A DNA stretch of 60,538 bases from an uncultured Prevotella sp. (GCA_947170725.1 CAMVUM010000019.1:1-60538); one strand, 5' to 3'. Numbered from the stretch's first letter, positions 1 through 8,388 are shown. The notes: generated by a model not told the origin, from the letters alone. Numbers and translations are program-made.

Positions 1-84
1 GCGATATAAAGTAAAATATTTAAAGAAATAGTTATAGTTTTTTAGTTAACAAATGAGTAAAGTTGTTTATTTCATTGCAAAATA

Positions 85-1230
85 ATGGATATATTGATCT
101 TTACATATTCAATCACCCGAACAGCTGGAGGGGTTTTGGACGCCGTTAGGGATTTGTTCACAAACAAGGCTTTCAATTCACAGAAATTAGAAGTATTATC
201 ATATAAAGAGGATGATATGAATGATGATCTTTCTTCATGGAAGGATCTTACATTGAAATTGGTTAGTCCTCGAATTTTCCTATACTCAAAGGAGGCGAAA
301 GAATATTTGTTGGGAAGCAAGGCTGAGCTGCTCCACATGGAGGCTCTTTGGCGATATCCGCATCTGTTGATGACAACATGGAGGAAAAAGCAGAAAAAGC
401 CCATAGTTTGTTCTCCTCATGGTATGTTGGATCCATATATAATAAAATCTCAGGGGGTTGCAAAAAGAATTATAGCAAAAATATTTTTCCAGAAAGGGCT
501 TGAAGCTGTTACTTGTTACCATGCGTTGTGTCATAAGGAAATGGAAGATATACGGGCGTATGGATTAAAACAACCAATAGCGATAATTCCAAACGGTATA
601 AATCTGCCTGATGGAAATATCGTGTTTGCAAAGCCTGACAATAAAAAACATCTGCTTTATCTTGGCAGGCTACATAAGAAAAAAGGAGTGGATATACTCC
701 TTGAAGCTGTTGCATTGATAAAGAATGAAAATCCGGAACTTTTCAGCCAATGGCATATTGATTTGGTTGGATGGGATCATGAAAATTGTGAGAGACATCT
801 GAGAGACATCGTTGATACAAACAATCTGCATAATTTTGTAACGTTCCATGGCGGACTGTTTGGGGAGGACAAAATACGCATGTATGCAACATCCGATGCG
901 TATATATTGCCATCACATGGGGAAGGACTTCCAATGACAATATTGGAAGCATGGTCATGGAAACTCCCCGTATTAATGACTGAACAGTGTAATATTCCTG
1001 AAGGTTTTGAAGCCAATGCTGCTATCAGAATAGATGATAATATCAAGTCTGTGAAAAACGGAATTATTTCTTTGATGCAGATGAGTGATGCAGAAAGAAG
1101 AGCGATAGGAAATTGCGGATATGAATTGGTGAAGAGACAATTCACTTGGGAGGCTTCAGCCAAAAAGATGATAGAACTTTATGAATGGATTATCACCGGG
1201 AAAAACAAGCCGGAATTTGTGTATGAATGA
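85..1230 (+). CDS. GT4-family glycosyltransferase
   Basis: Probably a retaining glycosyltransferase of family GT4 that adds a sugar to a lipid-linked repeat unit at the inner face of the inner membrane. The 381-residue product has the GT-B layout: an N-terminal acceptor domain, then a nucleotide-sugar domain starting near residue 190 with GRLHKKKGVDILLEA. The family's E-x7-E region follows, in SHGEGLPMTILEAWSWKLPV near residue 280. The ATG at 85 follows an AT-rich leader. The stop overlaps the start of the acetyltransferase gene, so the two are translationally coupled. The gene is more AT-rich than the genes beyond 4 kb, typical of exchanged polysaccharide loci. Donor and acceptor cannot be read from sequence. 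Family call sure, substrate unknown. Confidence 0.85.
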   Translation: MDILIFTYSITRTAGGVLDAVRDLFTNKAFNSQKLEVLSYKEDDMNDDLSSWKDLTLKLVSPRIFLYSKEAKEYLLGSKAELLHMEALWRYPHLLMTTWRKKQKKPIVCSPHGMLDPYIIKSQGVAKRIIAKIFFQKGLEAVTCYHALCHKEMEDIRAYGLKQPIAIIPNGINLPDGNIVFAKPDNKKHLLYLGRLHKKKGVDILLEAVALIKNENPELFSQWHIDLVGWDHENCERHLRDIVDTNNLHNFVTFHGGLFGEDKIRMYATSDAYILPSHGEGLPMTILEAWSWKLPVLMTEQCNIPEGFEANAAIRIDDNIKSVKNGIISLMQMSDAERRAIGNCGYELVKRQFTWEASAKKMIELYEWIITGKNKPEFVYE

Positions 1231-1783
1231 AATCTTGCAACTTGACATTGCAGAAAACCGCAAACACTTGAACTATTCCCGCATGACATACGTCAAGCGG
1301 ATTCTGTGGACGTTGGGAAAGTTCTTTTTCCGTAATTCTCCGCGCATAGCCTTTGGCTACCGTAATGCTATATTAAGAATGTTTGGGGCGAAGATAGGCA
1401 AGCATGTGCATATATATTCGTCAACGGTCGTGTGGTTTCCATGGAATTTGGAGATTGGTGACTGGAGCGCTATCGGTGAGGATACACTGATATATAATCT
1501 CGGGCGTGTGACAATAGGCGAAAAGGCTACAATCAGCCATCGGGTGCATGTGTGTGCCGGAACCCATGACTATACCGACCCGGCGTTACCGCTGTTGAAA
1601 CCGGAAATAAACATAGGCAGTCAGACGTGGATATGTGCCAATGCTTTCGTCGGTCCCGGAGTCCACATAGGCGAAGGTGCCATTGTTGGTGCCGGTGCTG
1701 TCATGATGAAAGATGCGGAGGCGTGGGGGATATATGCGGGAAATCCGGCTAAATTCATAAAGAAAAGGGTTATTAAGGAGTGA
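1223..1783 (+). CDS. Left-handed beta-helix acetyltransferase, WcaF-like
   Basis: Probably O-acetylates a sugar of the surface polysaccharide using acetyl-CoA in the cytoplasm. The product has the hexapeptide repeats of the left-handed beta-helix family (INIGSQTWICANAFVGPGVH, then IGEGAIVGAGAV) and the catalytic-histidine segment HVCAGTHDYTDP. The ending YAGNPAKFIKKR is typical of WcaF/maltose O-acetyltransferase relatives. I chose the ATG at 1223 because it overlaps the previous gene's stop and begins the conserved length (about 186 residues). A longer frame from 1181 would lie inside the glycosyltransferase gene. The 3' end abuts a decayed ATPase gene on the other strand. Target sugar unknown. 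Confidence 0.85.
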   Translation: MNEILQLDIAENRKHLNYSRMTYVKRILWTLGKFFFRNSPRIAFGYRNAILRMFGAKIGKHVHIYSSTVVWFPWNLEIGDWSAIGEDTLIYNLGRVTIGEKATISHRVHVCAGTHDYTDPALPLLKPEINIGSQTWICANAFVGPGVHIGEGAIVGAGAVMMKDAEAWGIYAGNPAKFIKKRVIKE

Positions 1784-1789
1784 CCTGTT

Positions 1790-2002
1790 TGATAAAAAAT
1801 ACGTGTCGTAATCGTTGGCAAAGATATTGCGGCGCGTATCATTGCGGTCGCAATTCATGTATGCAACGTTTTTATAGCACAAACGGCCTAATTCTTGTAG
1901 AATATATGTTTCCCCAACTTGTCCTGTGCCGTTGAGTATAAGGGGCTTACGGTTGTGTCTCTCTTTCCATTTGATGATATCTTCGAGGATGTTCCTTTTC
2001 AT
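1790..2002 (-). pseudogene. 5' remnant of an AAA_14/DUF4143-type ATPase gene
   Basis: The first 65-70 codons read like the start of the common Bacteroidetes ATP-binding proteins with AAA_14 and DUF4143 domains: MKRNILEDIIKWKERHNRKP, then a P-loop region and a VAYMNCDRNDTRRNIFANDYDT-like strand. The similarity stops near 1790, where the frame runs antisense into the acetyltransferase gene. Intact relatives are about 380-400 residues. The P-loop reads GTGQVGET where the family usually has G-x-R-QVGKT, so the Walker A lysine is a glutamate here. I infer a truncated, inactive remnant, probably cut when the polysaccharide locus was rearranged. Identification rests on remembered family sequence. 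Confidence 0.6.
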
Positions 2003-2009
2003 TTATACG

Positions 2010-2127
2010 GCATTTATTTGCATGAATATCTGATGAAAGATACATTTATTTAAACGAATATTCGCCATTCTGTTACACTTTTTTGTACGAATAATAGCGG
2101 TAAACATACATTTATTTGCACGAACGA
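2010..2127. repeat. Four 20-base direct repeats at about 33-base spacing
   Basis: Four related units begin near 2010, 2042, 2075 and 2108, each close to ACATTTATTTGCACGAATAT on the plus strand. Spacings of 32, 33 and 33 bases are about three helical turns, so a bound protein would see all units on one face of the DNA. The array occupies the whole gap between the start of the decayed ATPase gene (minus strand) and the Alg14-like gene (plus strand). It may be an operator or iteron array for either promoter. The third unit is the most diverged. Confidence 0.7.
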
Positions 2128-2148
2128 CGTAAAATCAATTTTTAAACT

Positions 2149-2616
2149 ATGTCACAAAAGACTCCTAAAATATGTCTTGCATGTTCGGCTGGAGGTCATT
2201 TGCGTGAGCTTCAGCTGGCAATTGGCGATATACCGGAACGCTATCACTGTTATTGGCTAACATTAAAGACTACGTCTACCAAGGCTTTCATGAAAGACAA
2301 GGAATATGTTTTTCTTACGAATTTCCAGCCGACAAAGAAGTGGACACTTGTTGTCAATTGTCTGCAGGCTCTGTTTTGGCTTGCGATAAAGCGTCCCGAC
2401 GTAATTATTACTACCGGGGCTGGAGTTACGGTACCCACGGTGTTTTTCGCCAAGAAATTATTGAGAACGAAGATTATATTCATCAATTCGGCGGCTGATG
2501 TTACCCATGCTTCTAAGACGCCGTTGTGGATAGAGCGTTATGCTGATTTATTTCTTGTTCAATGGGAGGAGATGAAACAGATATTTCCTAATTCAATTTG
2601 TTGCGGAGTACTATGA
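2149..2616 (+). CDS. Alg14-like subunit of a two-part glycosyltransferase (PssD/EpsE type)
   Basis: Likely the membrane-anchoring, acceptor-binding half of a split GT28-type glycosyltransferase, like Alg14 of eukaryotes or PssD/EpsE of bacterial exopolysaccharide loci. The N-terminus carries the glycine-rich ICLACSAGGHLRELQLA motif. A hydrophobic stretch follows (VVNCLQALFWLAIKRPDVII), then the TTGAGVTVPTVFFAKKL segment seen in Alg14 proteins. At 155 residues it has the usual length. Its stop overlaps the ATG of the next gene by four bases, as expected for two subunits made in equal amounts. It starts the cluster downstream of the repeat array at 2010-2127. Confidence 0.8.
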   Translation: MSQKTPKICLACSAGGHLRELQLAIGDIPERYHCYWLTLKTTSTKAFMKDKEYVFLTNFQPTKKWTLVVNCLQALFWLAIKRPDVIITTGAGVTVPTVFFAKKLLRTKIIFINSAADVTHASKTPLWIERYADLFLVQWEEMKQIFPNSICCGVL

Positions 2617-3080
2617 TATTTGCGAGTTTAGGAACAATGGATATGCCTTTTCCGCGTATGGCTGCTGCCGTGGAACGTTGGGCGGAGGTGAGCGGAGAAG
2701 AAGTCATTGTGCAGACGGGTTATACTGAGTTTGATTATTGCCATGCCAAGGCTTTTGATTTTTGTACAAAGGAAGAGATGAGGGAGTATATCAGCAGAGC
2801 TGAAATCCTGATACTTCAAGGCGGTTGGGGAGCCATATCCGAGGCAATGGAGTTGCGTAAGCGCATTGTTGTCATTCCCCGCCATGACGTTACGGAGCAC
2901 ATTCATGACCAGTTTCAGTTGATACGCAAGCTTGACTGCATGGGCTGTGTGATTGGCGTGTTTGACGAAGGTGAACTTCCATGTGCGATAGAGAAATCCC
3001 GTCATTTTCAGTTTAAGCAGTTGCCAAAGGGCAATGCTGTTAGTATTATCAAGCAAAAGTTGTCAGAATGGTTCGGATAG
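2613..3080 (+). CDS. Alg13-like catalytic subunit (PssE/EpsF type)
   Basis: Likely the nucleotide-sugar-binding half that pairs with the upstream Alg14-like protein. It opens with MIFASLGTMDMPFPRMAAAV, the strand-loop-helix typical of Alg13/PssE, and contains ILILQGGWGAISEAMELRKR, the donor-binding region in which related proteins have HAGxGS or HGGxGT. Here the first histidine of that motif is glutamine (QGGWG), which may alter catalysis or donor choice. The conserved PRHDVTEHIHDQFQ segment follows. I start at the ATG at 2613, overlapping the previous stop, rather than five codons upstream. Length 155 residues fits the family. Confidence 0.8.
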   Translation: MIFASLGTMDMPFPRMAAAVERWAEVSGEEVIVQTGYTEFDYCHAKAFDFCTKEEMREYISRAEILILQGGWGAISEAMELRKRIVVIPRHDVTEHIHDQFQLIRKLDCMGCVIGVFDEGELPCAIEKSRHFQFKQLPKGNAVSIIKQKLSEWFG

Positions 3081-3405
3081 AATCATATATGAACTGAAAA
3101 AACGGTTCTCGTGGAATGACGAAAAGATACGCCAATATCTGATTGACAATTACGTTGACAGACGTTGAGCATGAAGGTAGACAGCGGACTCTTATGTTGC
3201 GCACGAAGTGTCGTTGTAGGCCTTGGTCTTGTTTCGTGACATAGAGCGAAGGTTCATTTGGCATCATGGGTGATACGTCAGTGGCAGGATATGGTGGATA
3301 TTCTGTCAATGTAAATATTGCTGTGCAAAAAACGATGACAAATGAAAATCTTGTTTTAGAACGGCGGAACGGCGGCGGAAACATGGTGGAAAAGGTTCGG
3401 TTCCG

Positions 3406-3510
3406 CCGTAAGGGCCTTACGGGGATGCAACGGGGCTGCTGTTGCATTGCAACGGAGTCGCCGTTGAATGATGACGGCAGCCCCGTTGCAAGCCAAGGAG
3501 GCCCTTACGG
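3406..3510 (+). repeat. 105-base foldback repeat, copy 1 of 3
   Basis: This lies in the 669-base gap between the Alg13-like gene and the nucleotidyltransferase gene, where I see no credible gene. Outer arms CCGTAAGGGCC (3406-3416) and GGCCCTTACGG (3500-3510) are perfect inverted repeats, and inner arms GCAACGGGGCTG/CAGCCCCGTTGC pair as well. The same 105-base structure recurs at 31905-32009 and, reversed, at 52504-52608. A weaker shared block containing TTTGCACGCG lies about 107 bases to the right at 3617, so the full element may be 250-300 bases and reach about 3700. Confidence 0.85.
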
Positions 3511-3749
3511 CAGAACAAATCCGGACATTTTGGCTTCAAAAAGCGGTTTTTCGGGGTTCTGAAATTGCACAGATTCGGTGAAAATCACGCAATGTTCAGA
3601 CCTTCAATAGTTTATGTTTGCACGCGCAAATTTCCGATATTTGCGTCCTCTGGGGAAATATTTTCGGCGGAGGTCATTCCTGATGCTGTTTAGAGGGCGC
3701 TTTTTGTGTTTTTTGTCAATCTTATTTATTACCATACACATAAATTACA

Positions 3750-4832
3750 TTGAATAAAGGATTTCTGTTTTTCCTGAAAAACATCAGCCGTGCCTTGCAT
3801 GGAACACGGACAACGGACGAAGTCCACATAGAAGAACTTTCGCTCATGGCGCGGAAACAGGCGCTGGATGGTCTTTTGTATGACATCCCGGGAATTATGA
3901 TGCCCGGCGATAATGCCTTACGTCTGAAATTTATAGGTAATCAGATGGCTATTGAGAAGCATAACGGATGGATGGATGCACAGGTGGCGAAGTTGGCTCA
4001 TCGGTTTGATGAACAAGGCATACGTTATGCGGTGATGAAAGGGCAGACGTGTGCGGCATTTTGGCCGCGACCGGAGCATCGCATGTCCGGTGATGTTGAT
4101 GTCTATGTAGTTCCCGGTCAGTTTGAAAAGGCTAACGGCCTTCTTTTGGAGTGGGGGGCGAAACTGGTGGACAAGACGATGCTTCATTCCACTTACCGAC
4201 TTGGTAAACTTGTCGTTGAGATGCATTTTTCTGTTCAAAAGCTCCAGTATCCGACGTATTACAGACGTCTGAAGCGAATGACAGAAATTGAGTTTGACAG
4301 TTCTGAGAATGATGTGCGTCTGGAGATTGGCGGCTATGGTGTGCGTGTGTTGCCGGACGTATTGAATATCGTGTTGCTAACGACGCATGCTTTCAATCAT
4401 GTCATAACGGCAGGTCTGGGACTGCGGCAGGTCATTGACTGGCAGATGGTGCTTGCGGCTAAGGCAGAATCGCTTGATTGGGACAGGCTGATGCGCTATA
4501 TTGACATGTTGCATCTCAGAAAGATGTTTCTTGTCCTGGCCCATATCAATGTCCGTTTTCTCGGTATGGACGGCGGTGTGTTTTCTTCCCGTGGTCTTGA
4601 CATCAATACGGATGGAGTAAGGAGGATGTCGGAACAGCTGATGGCATGGATAGAGGTGTGCGGCAATTTCGGCCACTCCATGGATTTCGGCACAGGCCTG
4701 ACGTATCAGTTCCGTTATTACGGGCTTTTCCTTCTCAATCTCATGCGGTTTTTCAGGCTCAGTCCTATGGAGATGTCTGCCTGGCCGTGGATGAAGGCAT
4801 ACAGGGCTGTTACGCATACAAACCATATCTGA
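3750..4832 (+). CDS. Nucleotidyltransferase family protein (NTP_transf_5-like)
   Basis: Belongs to the uncharacterised nucleotidyltransferase family often found in polysaccharide loci. The diagnostic piece is a conserved MKGQTCAAFWPRPEHRMSGD followed at once by VDVYV, giving the acidic D-V-D triad of the nucleotidyltransferase fold near residue 115. What it transfers, and to what, is not known. A phosphonucleotide or sugar-phosphate substrate tied to polysaccharide assembly is only inference from context. The frame opens with TTG at 3750. The next in-frame ATG, at about residue 33, would remove conserved N-terminal sequence, so I keep TTG with some doubt. The next gene starts about 50 bases after its stop. 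Confidence 0.7.
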   Translation: MNKGFLFFLKNISRALHGTRTTDEVHIEELSLMARKQALDGLLYDIPGIMMPGDNALRLKFIGNQMAIEKHNGWMDAQVAKLAHRFDEQGIRYAVMKGQTCAAFWPRPEHRMSGDVDVYVVPGQFEKANGLLLEWGAKLVDKTMLHSTYRLGKLVVEMHFSVQKLQYPTYYRRLKRMTEIEFDSSENDVRLEIGGYGVRVLPDVLNIVLLTTHAFNHVITAGLGLRQVIDWQMVLAAKAESLDWDRLMRYIDMLHLRKMFLVLAHINVRFLGMDGGVFSSRGLDINTDGVRRMSEQLMAWIEVCGNFGHSMDFGTGLTYQFRYYGLFLLNLMRFFRLSPMEMSAWPWMKAYRAVTHTNHI

Positions 4833-4883
4833 TTGTTTTTCTTTTTACGACTTGGAAAAGTCGCTATTTCAGTATTTATCAGA

Positions 4884-5645
4884 ATGAAAATTTCGATTAT
4901 AACATCATGTTACAACCGTGAGCGGACGATTCGTGCTTGCGTGGAGAGTGTTTTGGCGCAGGATTATCGTGACATTGAGTATATCATTGTGGATGGTGCT
5001 TCGACGGACCGTTCTGTTGATATTATACATGAAGCAATCGCCGGCCATGAATCGCGTGTGAAACTTATATCCGAACCTGACCACGGGATGTATGAGGCCA
5101 TCAACAAGGGCATACGCATGGCGACGGGCGATTACATCGGGCTGGTTCATTCCGACGATTTTCTATTCTCGCCCCGGACCGTAAGCCATATCGTGGAACG
5201 GCTTGCAGAGACGCATGCCGATTTTCTATATGGCGACGGACTTTTTGTAGATTCCGAGAATACCGACAGGATCGTAAGGAAATGGATTGGCGGGACATAT
5301 CGGTTGTGGAAAGTGCGTCACGGCTGGCTGCCGCTTCATCCTACGTGCTACATCCGTAAAGAAACGATGGAGAAACGAGGGCTTTATAACGAGTCTTATA
5401 GGATTGCAGCCGACTCGGACCTGCTTTTCCGTTATCTGCTTGGCGGAGATTTGACTGTCGCATATCTGCCTGAATACATTGTGAGGATGCGCATGGGAGG
5501 TATGAGCACCGACAGCGCACGCCGGAAACAGATGTGGAATGAGGACATCCGCATGTATCATTCTCATGGTATGAACGCTACCGTCACGAAGATTGAGAAG
5601 ATGATGTGGAAAGTGCCGCAGTTCATCAAGGCGAAGTTCATGTAG
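4884..5645 (+). CDS. GT2-family glycosyltransferase
   Basis: An inverting GT-A glycosyltransferase that would extend a polysaccharide repeat unit from a nucleotide-sugar donor. It opens with MKISIITSCYNRERTIRACV and VLAQDYRDIEYIIVDGASTD, the classic GT2 nucleotide-binding start, and has HSDD (near residue 93) as the metal-binding acidic motif. The later segment YNESYRIAADSDLLFRYLLG holds the D-x-D/LLxR region of WcaA-like proteins. I start at the ATG at 4884. The frame stays open back to 4833 but those codons look like untranslated leader. At 253 residues it is the normal size. Last gene of the polysaccharide cluster. Confidence 0.85.
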   Translation: MKISIITSCYNRERTIRACVESVLAQDYRDIEYIIVDGASTDRSVDIIHEAIAGHESRVKLISEPDHGMYEAINKGIRMATGDYIGLVHSDDFLFSPRTVSHIVERLAETHADFLYGDGLFVDSENTDRIVRKWIGGTYRLWKVRHGWLPLHPTCYIRKETMEKRGLYNESYRIAADSDLLFRYLLGGDLTVAYLPEYIVRMRMGGMSTDSARRKQMWNEDIRMYHSHGMNATVTKIEKMMWKVPQFIKAKFM

Positions 5646-5734
5646 GTGATGCTCAAGATAAGGAGTTATAAGGAGATCAAGGACAAATGTTCAAGCGTTT
5701 GAAGCTATTGTCCTTTATCTTCTTAGCGACCCCA

Positions 5735-5838
5735 AGGAGTGATACATTCTTTTATCTCCTTATACCTCTTTTTATCTTCCTTATATCTCCTTTCATCTCC
5801 TTTTATCTCCTTTCATCTTCCTTATACCTCCTTTTATA
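5735..5838 (+). repeat. Pyrimidine-rich tandem repeat tract
   Basis: About eleven imperfect units of roughly 9-10 bases, close to ATCTCCTTTT or ATCTTCCTTAT, run head to tail directly before the helicase gene. Matching purine-rich sequence (AAGGAGTTATAAGGAGAT, near 5660) lies upstream, so part of the tract can fold back. A very similar pyrimidine tract occurs at 57184-57250. No TAnnTTTG promoter is visible here. It may be a slippage-prone spacer. Confidence 0.65.
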
Positions 5839-5846
5839 ATTAACTG

Positions 5847-8216
5847 ATGTTTTCTCTCCACGACTATCAGAATGACATCAAGTCGCGTCTTGCCGAGGCG
5901 TGGCGAGAGCATCGCAGTGTGATGGTGCAGATGCCTACGGGCACCGGCAAGACCCATGTGCTGGCGGCCGTGGTGAGGGACTTTCTGGCTGATGTGGACG
6001 ATGGGGTGGTGTGGATTGTCGCCCATCGTCGTGAACTGGTTGCGCAGACGGAGGAAACCATTGCGCGTTATGTGATTGCGGAGAGCAACGTGCGTGTAAG
6101 GGTGTTGTCCATACAGTGGCTGTCGCGCCATTGGACGGGCATGGAGGTCGGAGAACGGCCGTCGCTGGTGATTGTTGATGAGGCCCATCATGCTCAGGCG
6201 CGGACTTATCGCATGTTGTGGGACAGGTTGCCGGGAGCAAGATTTCTTGGACTGACCGCCACGCCGTGCCGGATGAACCGCAGCGGTTTCACTGATTTGT
6301 TTGACGTGCTGCTCACGTCGTGGAGTATATCTGAGTTTATAAGAAAGGGTCGGCTTTCGCTGTTTGACTATGTGTCCATCCGTCCGGACAGCGGGACGCA
6401 GATGCTGATTGACGGGCTGGAAAAGCGTGGGGCTGACGGTGACTATCAGATAAAGGAGATGAACGACAAGCTCAACAGGAAGCCGACTATCGTTCAGTTG
6501 TATGAAAGTGTGCGCAGATATGCCGACGGCAGGAAAGGTATCGTATATGCCGTCAGCATCGCCCACGCTAGGGCTATTGCGGACTACTACAGTAGCCGTG
6601 GACTGGCGGCCGTGGCTATCGACAGCCGGACTCCGGCCGCCGAGCGCAAACGGCTGGTGAGTGGTTTCCGGAAAGGGAGAACGGCGGTGCTGGTCAATGT
6701 CGATGTGTTCAGCGAGGGATTCGACTGTCCCGACGTTGAGTTCGTGCAGATGGCTCGTCCTACGCTTTCGCTCGCAAAATATCTCCAGCAGGTAGGCCGC
6801 GGACTGAGAATGTCGGAGGGGAAGACGTCGTGTGTGCTTATTGACAATGTCGGGCTCTATCGTGTCTTCGGTCTGCCAACGGCCGCATGGGACTGGGAGG
6901 CTATGTTCCGAGGGGAATTGGCCGGTAAGGGTGTGCGCGCAATCAACAGACAGGCTTGTCTCATGATTGCCGCTACGCCGACGTATTCGGTGCGGCAGGA
7001 CTGCGAAATGGAGCTGATTGTGTCTCATGACGCCTTGCTGTCGGCCATAGAAAAACAGGAGAACTGTCAAAGTCCGTCTCTTCCGGTGTCTCAGAAGATG
7101 ACGGCATGGCGGGACGAGGCAACCGGACAATGGGGACTGAAGGTCGGAAGGCGGCGGACTACGGAGGCTGTGTTTGCCGCAGTGACGGACATCGGATACG
7201 GGATGGCCGCTGTGAGATATGAAAACAATCAGTGCGGACTGGTTGACTCCTCGGGCTGTGAGGTTGGGGAACGGCGGTATTGTCAGTCGATGAAGTTCTC
7301 GAAGGACCGAATTCTGACCGTTCTGATGCCGGATGGACGGAGCCGTTACGTTGATCTCTATAACATGAAGGAGTATGCCGAGTGTCCGAAGGTGAAACGT
7401 TTCGGCGATGTTGAACTGCTGAGAATCCGGGATATGTATTACAGCCGTACCGTGAAACGATATGTGAACGGTCAGGGGATAAGTGACAATGATGTCCGGA
7501 ACTATAAGTCATTCGTGCTGGTTTTTGACTATCATGTGCCTTCCGTCTGCCGCTCGGGGCGGTCTTTCGGCAGTGGCTACAAATGCGGCCATGCCTGTCT
7601 GGTGGCCGGTGAGCATGAGACGTTCTACTGGGTGTATCGCCGTCTGGCCGACGGGAGTATAATAGTGACCGACGCCGCTACGGGAAAATACTATCATCTG
7701 GCTGACGGCAGGCCACGCCGGTGTATCGGATGTTCCGGCCCGGAAGTCGGTCTTGAGGCAGGCCCGGACTTAGGTTCGGATACTGGCTTTGGAGCCGGTT
7801 CGGACGGAGGTTCGTGTGCAGGGGCGGAAGTGGCGGAACGGAGTACTGAGGCAGAACGGTGTGCCGTGGAGATTGAGCGCCTGACGAAACGGGCGGAAGC
7901 CGAATGCCGCGTTAAGGAGCAAAGGAAGAAGCGGGAAACGTTGGGCATGTCTGACGCCGCCGTTCCGTTCCAGTCGGGCATGAAGTGGGGACTTCGTGTC
8001 GGCGAACGTATCACTGTCCCGCCGATCTACAGGCATGTGAGGTGGCCGGTAGGGAGATATTGTGCCGTGGAAAAGAACTATGGCCAGTGGGGAGTCATAG
8101 CAATAGACGGGACTTTAATGGTCGAACCGCGCTATTCGGATATAGAAATAACCGGTCAAGGTCTCGTCACGGGCACGAACTTCATGGGGCATAAGACGTC
8201 CCTGAAGCTTCCTTAG
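5847..8216 (+). CDS. Superfamily II DEAD/DEAH helicase with C-terminal WG-like repeats
   Basis: An ATP-dependent nucleic-acid helicase or translocase of the COG1061 (SSL2/RadD-like) type. Helicase motifs appear in order: QMPTGTGKTHV (I, residue 30), AHRRELVAQ (Ia), VIVDEAHHAQ (II, residue 107), LTATPCR (III), IVYAVSIAHARAIADYY (IV), FSEGFDCPD (V) and QQVGRGLR (VI, near 315). After about residue 400 the protein changes character: WG-like repeats (QWGLKVGRRRTTEAVF near 430, KWGLRVGERITVPPIY near 715, QWGVIAIDGTLMVEPRY near 750) flank a Gly/Ser-rich linker and a charged helix. The repeats probably form a beta-structured binding surface. The gene stands alone, downstream of a pyrimidine tract. 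Function as helicase is secure, cellular role is not. Confidence 0.85.
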   Translation: MFSLHDYQNDIKSRLAEAWREHRSVMVQMPTGTGKTHVLAAVVRDFLADVDDGVVWIVAHRRELVAQTEETIARYVIAESNVRVRVLSIQWLSRHWTGMEVGERPSLVIVDEAHHAQARTYRMLWDRLPGARFLGLTATPCRMNRSGFTDLFDVLLTSWSISEFIRKGRLSLFDYVSIRPDSGTQMLIDGLEKRGADGDYQIKEMNDKLNRKPTIVQLYESVRRYADGRKGIVYAVSIAHARAIADYYSSRGLAAVAIDSRTPAAERKRLVSGFRKGRTAVLVNVDVFSEGFDCPDVEFVQMARPTLSLAKYLQQVGRGLRMSEGKTSCVLIDNVGLYRVFGLPTAAWDWEAMFRGELAGKGVRAINRQACLMIAATPTYSVRQDCEMELIVSHDALLSAIEKQENCQSPSLPVSQKMTAWRDEATGQWGLKVGRRRTTEAVFAAVTDIGYGMAAVRYENNQCGLVDSSGCEVGERRYCQSMKFSKDRILTVLMPDGRSRYVDLYNMKEYAECPKVKRFGDVELLRIRDMYYSRTVKRYVNGQGISDNDVRNYKSFVLVFDYHVPSVCRSGRSFGSGYKCGHACLVAGEHETFYWVYRRLADGSIIVTDAATGKYYHLADGRPRRCIGCSGPEVGLEAGPDLGSDTGFGAGSDGGSCAGAEVAERSTEAERCAVEIERLTKRAEAECRVKEQRKKRETLGMSDAAVPFQSGMKWGLRVGERITVPPIYRHVRWPVGRYCAVEKNYGQWGVIAIDGTLMVEPRYSDIEITGQGLVTGTNFMGHKTSLKLP

Positions 8217-8280
8217 AATAAGTCCGTTGCCGGTAGGTAAGGGGGGAGGCTGTTGCGGAACCATAGGATTTACCTGACTT

Positions 8281-8355
8281 GCAGGGAGGACATTGCTTTG
8301 TGATGTTTGTTGAATATCAACTGATAACGTCAATGTGCCAGAGGCACGTCCCTGC
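8281..8355 (+). repeat. Structured intergenic repeat, second family, copy 1 of 2
   Basis: Ends GCAGGGA and TCCCTGC are inverted repeats. Inside are two small hairpins, ACATTGCTTTGTGATGT and GTGCCAGAGGCAC. The sequence aligns along its whole length with 16292-16362. It sits between the helicase gene and the long terminator at 8389-8458. The remaining gap 8459-8651 shows only T-rich sequence and a weak hairpin near 8545. Confidence 0.75.
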
Positions 8356-8388
8356 AATTCCACGGTTTTGAAACACCCTCGTGGTAAT

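Noticed and set aside
2010..2127. CRISPR-like spacing of repeats
   Set aside because: Units are degenerate, only four, and the spacers of about 13 bases are too short; no cas genes in the window.
3081..3172. Short open stretch after the Alg13-like gene (reads RIIYELKKRFSWNDEK and on to a stop)
   Set aside because: Too short with no start codon; perhaps a gene remnant, but not assignable.
5793..7130. 445-residue minus-strand open frame
   Set aside because: It lies antisense over the helicase gene, has low-complexity basic sequence and no domain; a composition shadow.
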